Source: Hemerocallis citrina (lineage: Eukaryota > Streptophyta > Magnoliopsida > Asparagales > Asphodelaceae). Taken from it: 64,000 bases of DNA. Under the pieces are notes generated by a model. The model saw only the letters and a program-made list of their open reading frames with translations. It was not told the origin of the DNA and did not search any database. The stretch spans positions 153,518,706-153,582,705 of the forward strand of contig CM030358.1 in the NCBI GenBank assembly GCA_017893485.1, given 5' to 3'. The position numbers were made by a program, and so were the translations under genes. Of the stretch, positions 57,504-64,000 are shown one piece after another (position 1 is the stretch's first letter; each line of letters begins with the position of its first letter).

Positions 57504-58319
57504 TTACACAAACCGACGATAGAAGGTGCCAAGATCGTCAAAACTATGCACATCACGAATATTGCGGGGCTCAGGCCACTCAGTAATAGCTCGTATCTTT
57601 TTTGGGTCAACGGCTACTCTTCGGGCAGAAATAATAAATTTCAGAAAGATAGTCTGATCAGAGAGGAAGGTACATTTGGTAGGATTAGCATAAAGCTGTT
57701 CATTCCTCAAAACACCACAGACCTATCTCAAATGGTCAAGATGTTGCCTAACGGATCGGCTATAAATGAGAATACCATCAAGGTACACCACAAGGAACTT
57801 TTCTATAAAGGAACGGAGTACTTGCGTCATGATTCTCATAAACGTGCTTGGGCCATTTGTATTCCAAATGGCATGACCATCTATTCATACATGTCATCCT
57901 TCGTTTTGAAGGCGGTCTTCCATTCATCACCATGACGAACATGTATTTGGTGGTAGCCACTTTTAAGATCAATCTTGAAAAAGATTGTGGCACCAGACAT
58001 CATGTCCAACATGTCATCTAAAGGGGAATGGGAAACGGTACTTTATCGTGATCTTGTTTATGGCTCGACTATCTACACACATACGCCAGGTTCCATCTTT
58101 CTTTGGCATCAATAAAGCGGGAACAACACAAGGACTTAAGCTTTCTCTGCTGAAGCCCTTTGCCAATAACTCATCAACTTGTCTTTTCAACTCGGCATGC
58201 TCTGTCAGATTTATCCGATAATGTGGCAAGTTGGGTAGACTCGCTCCTGAAACCAGATCGATAGCATGTTGGATGTCACGCAGTAGAGGCAGCTGGTTGG
58301 GGAGGTCAGCAGGAAACAT
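57504..58319 (-). pseudogene. Chromovirus reverse transcriptase relic with a mutated active site
   Basis: The N-terminal part is in frame: [40 protein letters not shown] and [20 protein letters not shown]. After a frameshift at about 58014 the palm continues in other frames. The catalytic motif at about 57770-57790 reads VVYLDGILIYS, so the second Asp of the YxDD motif is Gly. QLYANPTKCTFL marks the thumb end at 57690. The large plus-strand frame across 57252-57935 is its antisense shadow. Confidence 0.88.
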
Positions 58320-58449
58320 ATCTGCAAATTTCTGTAGGACTGGAGTAACTTGAGGCGGGATGAGTAATTTAGGATCTTTAGGGACTTCTCTCGCAGTGAG
58401 TAAAAGAATTGTAGCCCCTTTGTTAATTTCTTTCGTGAGTTCCTTTTAA

Positions 58450-58870
58450 CCCATATACGTTACTTCCTTGCCCTTTCTCGAGGGACCTGGTGTTGTTTCA
58501 GTCGGACCAGTTCGTGGTATCACGGGCATGAGCTTTATTTTTAGTTCGTCGTGCTGGAACACACATTGGTTGGATCGACCATATATGGTCACATCGTGGT
58601 TGTATAACCAAGGCCTCCCTAAAATGACTTAACCCACATCCATTTTAAGCACATCATACCAAATTTGCTCTTTGTAAGCTTTGAAGTCCACAGAGACCAA
58701 ACATCGATGTGTTACTTGGAGGGATGTCGCATCAATCCAAGATACTTTGTATGGACGTGGATGGGGTTCAGCCTTAGGTCCGGTCTTAGCTAAAACCGCA
58801 GAAGAGACAACGTTGACGCAGCTCCCACTGTCAACAATCATCTTGTAGTTTTTGCCACCTATAGTCGTAA
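58450..58870 (-). pseudogene. Chromovirus protease relic
   Basis: The frame at 58841 gives MIVDSGSCVNVVSSAVL with the retropepsin DSG triad, followed after a TAA at 58629 by VILGRPWLYNHDV. This pairing of DSG and LGRPWL is the usual gypsy protease. Confidence 0.85.
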
Positions 58871-58899
58871 ATGTGTGACATATAGCAGTGCGTTATTAA

Positions 58900-59250
58900 T
58901 CATCTTCTTTTGGCTGGGAAAAAGCACATCTGACTACATTCAAGTGAGGTGATTAGATAGAACGAATACAGTGGAGATACTGGTCATCCTCTTCTTCACC
59001 GAAGTCATCGTCTTCAATAGGCTCATAGGAAAACTCATTGTCGCAATCATCAGCGATGACAACGTTACCCTTTACTATATTGATCATACTGGGGCTGGGA
59101 CAGTTGCCTGTAACATGGCCGTATCCGTTACATTTATAACACTTAGTGAGATGATCAACCTTAGAGTAGTCTTTTTCGGTGTTCTTACCCTTATTGTCAT
59201 TTCTAGGTAGATAGGAATTTAAATTAGGTTTGCTGGGATAAGATTTATTG
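58900..59250 (-). pseudogene. Chromovirus gag C-terminus with zinc knuckle
   Basis: CYKCNGYGHVTGNC (about 59100-59141, minus strand) is a C-X2-C-X4-H-X4-C knuckle for RNA packaging. A Ser/Pro/Asn-rich linker precedes it and continues in the same frame on the far side of the TIR element at 59260-60055. Confidence 0.85.
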
Positions 59251-59259
59251 GGGTACTGA

Positions 59260-60055
59260 CAAGGTTGTAAACGGCGTCAGGCGGTGGCGGTTTGGCCAAG
59301 GACCGCCTACCGCCTAGGACGCCTAGGCGGTGCCTAAGCGGCGCCTAGGCGTTTTGTTTTTATTTTTTAAATATTAATATATTAACCTTTTAAAAGTTAC
59401 ATTTTTCTATTTTTGCTTGTAGTTTAAATCTTTTTGTGAAGTTGGAACTTTGGTGCTTGTAATTTAAATCATTTTGTGAACTCTTTAATCTTTATCCTAA
59501 TATGATTGAATGATTCTTAATCTTGACAATGGAGGTTGCAGGGATGGAACAAACAATTTATTGGAGTTATTGCGATCAAGGACAACTAATCTTCCTGAAG
59601 AAAATGGCCAGGCCATGGGATTATGGAATTAAATGCATCATAATTTACAAGTGATGCTAGGCCAGAATGATTTTAGAAGTTTAATAACGATTATGGTGTA
59701 AACTTTAGATTCATAATGACATAAACAATAACCAGTCATATAAAATTTCAAATATAACGTGAACTAGTAACACCTTAATGTAAAGATAAGGAGGCTTTTT
59801 ACTGTTGAAGATGAAGAGGCTTTTTTCTGTTGAAGATGAAGAGACTATTTTAAAGAATTTGAAAAAAAAAATTACAAAAAAATCTGTCAGCCGCCTGATC
59901 CGCCTCGGCCGCCTAGGCGCCGCCATATTGACGCCTTGTACGCCTAACTGCCATCTCAACGTCTAGAGTACCGCCTCTTTCTGTTGAAGCATATGCGGTT
60001 CGTTCTCCTCTTTTTGAGCGCCTAGGCGTCCGAGGCGGACGCCATTTAGAACATT
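59260..60055. mobile_element. 796-bp non-autonomous TIR element rich in CGCCTAGGCG palindromes
   Basis: GGGTACTGA flanks both sides (59251-59259 and 60056-60064), a perfect 9-bp target duplication. The ends share a pattern of AA.GTT.TAAA.GGCGTC in inverted orientation. Both subterminal regions contain GCCTAGGCG-type palindromes. Removing the element and one duplication restores the gag reading frame. A 9-bp duplication favours Mutator-like; an 8-bp hAT reading is possible. A (GTTGAAGATGAAGAGGCTTTTT) unit is duplicated at 59800-59840. Confidence 0.78.
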
Positions 60056-60064
60056 GGGTACTGA

Positions 60065-60509
60065 GAAGAGGAGGGCTTCGGCCTAGAGGGGTCAGTAGAG
60101 GTCATTCTAGAGGAATGATCTCTCGAATCGCTGGATCTACAGTGGGAACTAGCTTTAAGGGAATCCATATCGAGGACAAGGGTTCCATGTGGCCTTCAAA
60201 ATGGGGAACGTTAGTCTTAATGTTCTTCTTGTATTATTCGTCAAGGTCACGATCTTGACGTCGACCGTCACGATCATTCCCTTGAGGGATCTGACGATTA
60301 ACATGAAGCTCAGGAGCAACAGTTTGATTTAATTCCACTTTCTCAAGCGTCTGATTGATATTGGCAAGAGTTGTTTGAATGGAAGCTAGGGTAACGGAAA
60401 TATTAGAGTTGTCCATCTCAGTTCGGATAGGTCTAGGGTTCCTAACTGAGTGGTCTAGGAGGGACATGAAAGGCTCTTCGGGATTTGTGATGGTGCTGCG
60501 AAGACGCAT
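60065..60509 (-). pseudogene. Chromovirus gag N-terminus, copy 1, with the gag core deleted
   Basis: ATG 60509 opens 91 codons (MRLRSTITNPEEPFMSLLDH, then NISVTLASIQTTLANINQTL, a coiled segment) to a stop at 60234. A short piece reading NIKTNVPHFEG, the usual start of the gag core, is followed almost directly by the Ser-rich linker to the zinc knuckle, so most of the core is missing. Confidence 0.75.
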
Positions 60510-60965
60510 TCACCAACGGTGAAAACTAGGGGTTGTGTATGACGAAATTTGGAAAAGAAAAAAAACATGTCCTAAATGCAATTAAGGTTTTTTTAATAAT
60601 TATAATCTCAGGGGGATCTGACGATTAACATGAAGCTCAGGGACAACAGTTTGATTTAATTCTATTTTCTCAACCCTCTGATTGATATTGGCAAGAGTTG
60701 CTTGAATGGAAGCTAGGGTGGCGGAAATATTAGAGTTGTCCATCTCAGTTCGAGTAGGTTTAGGGTTCCTAACTGAGTGGTCTAGGAGGAACATGAAAGG
60801 TTTTTCGGGATTTGTGATGGTGCTGCAAAGACGCATTCACCAACGGTGAAAACTAGGGGTTGTGTGTATGATGAAAAATGGAAAAGAAAAAACGTGTCCT
60901 AAATGCAATTAAGTTTTTTTATTTTAATAATTATAATCTAAAGTGACCTAAAAGAACAAAAAAAA
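60285..60965 (-). repeat. 326-bp tandem duplication of the gag start
   Basis: GGGATCTGACGATTAACATG occurs at 60286 and again at 60612. Each copy includes the gag ATG (60509 and 60836), about 70 codons and the leader with AAATGCAATTAAG. The copies differ at scattered positions. Confidence 0.9.
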
Positions 60966-60984
60966 TGACTAGACAATCCTAATC

Positions 60985-61385
60985 TCAAAGTGGCAGTACC
61001 TAATCTGGGGGTGTCTAGCAATAGAGTGGCAGTACCTAATCCAAAACACGTCATAATAGGACCTAAGACTATTGATTGCATATTCATAGGCTATGCATAC
61101 AACAGTAGTGCATGTTCTTGGTATATAAATCGGATATACTGGACATCCATGTGAATACAATAATGGCATGTAAAATCTTTGTTCGGACTGAAACAAGCTC
61201 CAAAGCAGTGACATGCAAAATTTGACAATGTTATGATGTCAAATGGTTTCAAAATAAATGAATGTGATAAGTGTATCTACATCAAAGATACTCTAAATGG
61301 ATACATTTTGGTGTGTCTGTATGTAGATGACATGCTTATTATTAGGAGCAATAATGACATTATCAAACAAGCTAAGAACATGCTT
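60985..61385 (+). pseudogene. Internally deleted copia fragment (integrase end joined to RT)
   Basis: 60990-61160 matches the integrase C-terminal part at 9260-9410, including GCAGTACCTAATCC and ATAGGCTATGC. 61165-61385 then matches RT at about 10045-10275, including LVCLYVDDMLII. About 640 bp present in the first copy is missing at the junction. The fragment is cut at 61386 by a long LTR. Confidence 0.85.
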
Positions 61386-64000
61386 TGTAACCCCTGTTTT
61401 CGATTATACCGATTCCTATTCCTTTCTCTTTCTCCATGTATTCTTGTACTTCGATTTTTGTATAAATTCTTTCGATGCATCTATATCCTTTTGAATCTTC
61501 TATTGAAACCTACATTTATTTTTCAAACTAGAATTTGTCTCTGTTCTTTTATTTAACTCCTTTAAGGCCCATTGATTTGATGTGTTATATTATTTAATTA
61601 ATTAGTTTGAAGCCCAACAATTCCTATTGGGTTTATTATATTCATTTTTGAGCCCAAGCCCAGAACCCATTACCCCTATATTGTACAGAATCAAATCTAT
61701 ACACACAGCCCTATACAATTCCTTCACTTTTCCCCACTCTTCCCACAATCCCGTAACCACTCCCCCACTATCTCTCTTTCCCGTTATTAACAACCCCACT
61801 TCCTCTCTCCCGTTCAATCTCCCCTTCTCCCTCATCTGATTCTCAACCAAAACAAAACAGAACAAGAGACCAAACAAAACACAAAACCCAAACACTTCTT
61901 CCTTCTTCCTCCATCGAACAACTCCTCTCCATCGATCTCCGCTCGCCTCGAGCTCTTCGACAGCCAGTGCACCCCGTCGCCTTCAGCCGGCTCCCCCGCC
62001 ATCGGCCTCCTCTCGTTTCCATTCCCCGAAGCTTCGCCCACCCCCTCGTCCCTGCTCCGAACACCCCGAGCACCGCCAGTGTCCCCCTTCGACATCACAG
62101 ACCACATCGACGCCCTCGCTCCACCCCTGCCTCCGAGCGCTTCTTCGCTCGAGCCCCTTTCCACCAGTCGTCTTCTCCGTCGAAGTGACCCCTCACCATT
62201 GCCGCCGAAGCACTCCGCACCTTCGCTCGACATCCACCAGTCGAGCCCGTCATCGCGCCAGCGACCTCTCGCCATTGCCGTGCCCTCTCCTTCAAGCTCC
62301 GCCTGAGGCCATCGCCGACCAGCCTCAAAGCACCGCAGTCCTCGTCGCCATTCCCCTCCAACCGAAGCATCGCGACCACCCCTCACCGAAGTGCCGCTCG
62401 CACCGTTACTCTCCACCCATCGCCATCTTCGGAATTGACCACCTCCAACCTCAAGCCCCTCCATTGAAGCCGACGACCTCCTCTTGAAGCTTCGCACACC
62501 GCACCGTCTCCGCTCGATCAACCGCGCTCACCGCTCTCACTCTCGCCATTTCAGTCGAAGCCCCCGAGCGTCCCAACCACAGCAACCGCCATACTCGTCG
62601 AAGCTCCTCGCCGCCGTCTTCAACCCACCTCCCGTCGAAGCCCCGACAGTCGTCGCTGCCTGTGCTCCCCAGTCGCGCGCTCCCTCTCTCTCTTTACCAC
62701 CGAATCGCTCTCGCTCTCTTTTTCTATCTCTCTCTCCCTCTGTGCTGTGGTGAAGAAGAAGAAGAAGAAGTGAAGAAGTAGAAGGGATAACAGGAGTTTG
62801 GGATTGTTACTGTATTGTTCTGGTATTGGAGTTTGTGTGAAGGAAGGAATTTGTTTTGTTGTACTGGGTGATTTATTATATTGGAGTTTGGGGATTTTTA
62901 TTGGAGTTGGTGTTGTGAAGTGAAGTTGGGGTTATTAGCTTACTGTTGGATATTGTGGTGTTTGGTGTGTTGGTTGCTGTTTGTAGAAATTGGGTTGGAG
63001 TTATTGCAGTGAAGTGGTTGTTGGAAGCTTTGCTATCTTGGAGTGGTTGAACGGAGTTGTTGCAGCTTACTATTGGAGCTTGCTATTTTGGATTGCTGAT
63101 TTGGCGTGGCTGCCATACATTTCACACATATTCTGCTGCCCGGGATACTGATCCCGTTATTCTAGTGTTCAAATTTCATCGGCGTCAACTAACAGGCAAG
63201 TCCACTTGAACTGTTTTATTTATTCTAGTTCAAGCTTATTGATCTCCTGCAAGTAGTTCCATTTTAACTATCTTAATTTGCCTTGTGTCCCGTCTGTTGG
63301 GAGTATCGAGGGTTTACACGAGCTAACCCGACGTACTCTTGACTTCCTTTATTATCCTTTGACTCAAACCCAAACCTGGACATGCATATGATATGAACAC
63401 ATTAAATTATACATGAGAAAAACATGCCATGACTAAATACATGCTGTTTACATGAGAACTTGAGACTGGAACTTGACTATTAACCTGACTTGTTACTGGA
63501 AAAATTTACATTACTTGTTATACAGTAATCTTGATACATGTATGATTCAATAACTCAATAATTTCCCACTTGATGAACATTTATGTGATACTGCATTGTC
63601 TGTCTTGTACTGAGGTTTCGACCCAGTTATACTAGGAATCAGTTAAAATAATATAAGGAGAATTGTTGCTTCAGATTTGTTACCTCTTGCTTATTAGTGT
63701 ATAATATATCATGTTGTTGCATTATCACCATTCACTTGACATTATTATAACCACTCGCATGTACATGAAGGACTTAATAAAATACTAAAACAAGCCGGGG
63801 TTTCTAAGGGTTGACCTAGTAGTGGACCGTCTCAGAAAATGTACTGGACCGTCTCAGAAAATGTACTCGGTAGGGCCCTCTTGTTACATGGACTTGTTAT
63901 ATAGAAGGAGGAGAATACGTGTGGAGACGTGGACTTGTTATCCTGTTATCTTGTTGTCGTGATATGCCGAGTACACGCTCTGTTGACCCCACCACGAAGT
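61386..64000 (+). mobile_element. Long LTR inserted in the copia fragment, running past the window end
   Basis: TGTAACCCC begins inside the copia RT frame (after AACATGCTT). Motifs shared with the 4816-8585 LTR in the same order are a pyrimidine-rich leader (61720-62760), ACAGGCAAGTCC (63191), GAGGGTTTACACGAGCTAACCC (63309) and CAAGCCGGGGTTT (63792). It is therefore a related plus-oriented LTR. Whether it is solo or part of a full element cannot be seen. The overlapping frames on both strands of 61830-62760 reflect C-rich composition. Confidence 0.75.

Larger units (their letters stand above)
55336..60965 (-). mobile_element. Ty3/gypsy chromovirus, 5'-truncated and internally rearranged
   Basis: Minus-strand order is gag remnant, CCHC knuckle, protease, RT, RNase H, integrase, chromodomain, 3' LTR. 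The C-terminal chromodomain defines a chromovirus. The 5' LTR and primer binding site are missing: sequence ends at about 60965 and joins a copia fragment. Multiple stops and frameshifts make it inactive. Confidence 0.9.

Noticed and set aside
57252..57935. 227-codon plus-strand protein
   Set aside because: It lies antisense to chromovirus RNase H and RT, whose motifs are clear on the minus strand.
61830..62760. Overlapping 70-229-codon frames on both strands
   Set aside because: C-rich, stop-poor composition of an LTR leader gives open frames in many phases. No domain is recognisable.

Overview
This window is eukaryotic nuclear DNA from a flowering plant, most likely a eudicot with a repeat-rich genome. 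The evidence is layered plant transposable elements (Ty1/copia, Ty3/gypsy chromovirus, Ty3/gypsy Tat/Retand, PIF/Harbinger, hAT-like, MITEs, a Helitron), plant-type TATA boxes and short introns, and one fragment resembling the plant spliceosomal factor PRP17/CDC40. I found no intact host gene, rRNA, tRNA or CRISPR array. Species cannot be told from the sequence alone.

Layout. 1-2330: two opposed fragments of one long-LTR family ('LTR-A'). 2331-42109: one decayed Ty1/copia element, broken twice. A 3.77-kb solo LTR (4816-8585, target duplication TCTGT) sits between protease and integrase. A 30-kb nest (10886-41008, target duplication ATATT) splits the RNase H domain, which resumes at 41014. The nest reads as a stack: copia; solo LTR-A; a PIF/Harbinger element (12275-38074, TTA duplication) with a MYB/SANT-like ORF1 relic; a Tat/Retand retrotransposon (15556-35219) on the minus strand; and a 5.7-kb solo LTR (24653-30355, CAATG duplication) inside its second RNase H domain. 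A 173-bp MITE (11710-11882) also lies in LTR-A.

The Retand element has both LTRs, a PBS and a PPT. On the minus strand it carries gag, protease, RT, RNase H, aRNase H and integrase. Between integrase and its 3' LTR lie an array of about eleven 116-bp repeats, a plus-strand (antisense) multi-exon gene with its own promoter-like and poly(A)-like signals, a second coiled-coil ORF, three copies of a 250-bp module, and a captured piece of LINE ORF2.

42110-54297 is the least TE-like stretch and may be decayed host sequence. It has a four-copy 139-bp array, a segmental duplication (43190-44170 versus 49170-50530), a 117-bp tandem duplication, weak exon-like pieces I do not recognise, and a 1.03-kb tandem duplication carrying a PRP17-like WD40 exon twice. 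It has been hit by four TIR elements (45314-48497, one nested in another) and a 326-bp Helitron.

54298-60965 is a minus-strand Ty3/gypsy chromovirus with a 3' LTR and chromodomain. It is 5'-truncated, its gag core is deleted and the gag start is duplicated, and it holds a 796-bp TIR element. 60985-61385 is an internally deleted fragment of the same copia family, broken by another long LTR (61386 to the window end).

All ORFs seen are TE-derived or decayed, and nothing suggests a functioning pathway. The main value of the window is the datable insertion order and the unusual composite Retand element.
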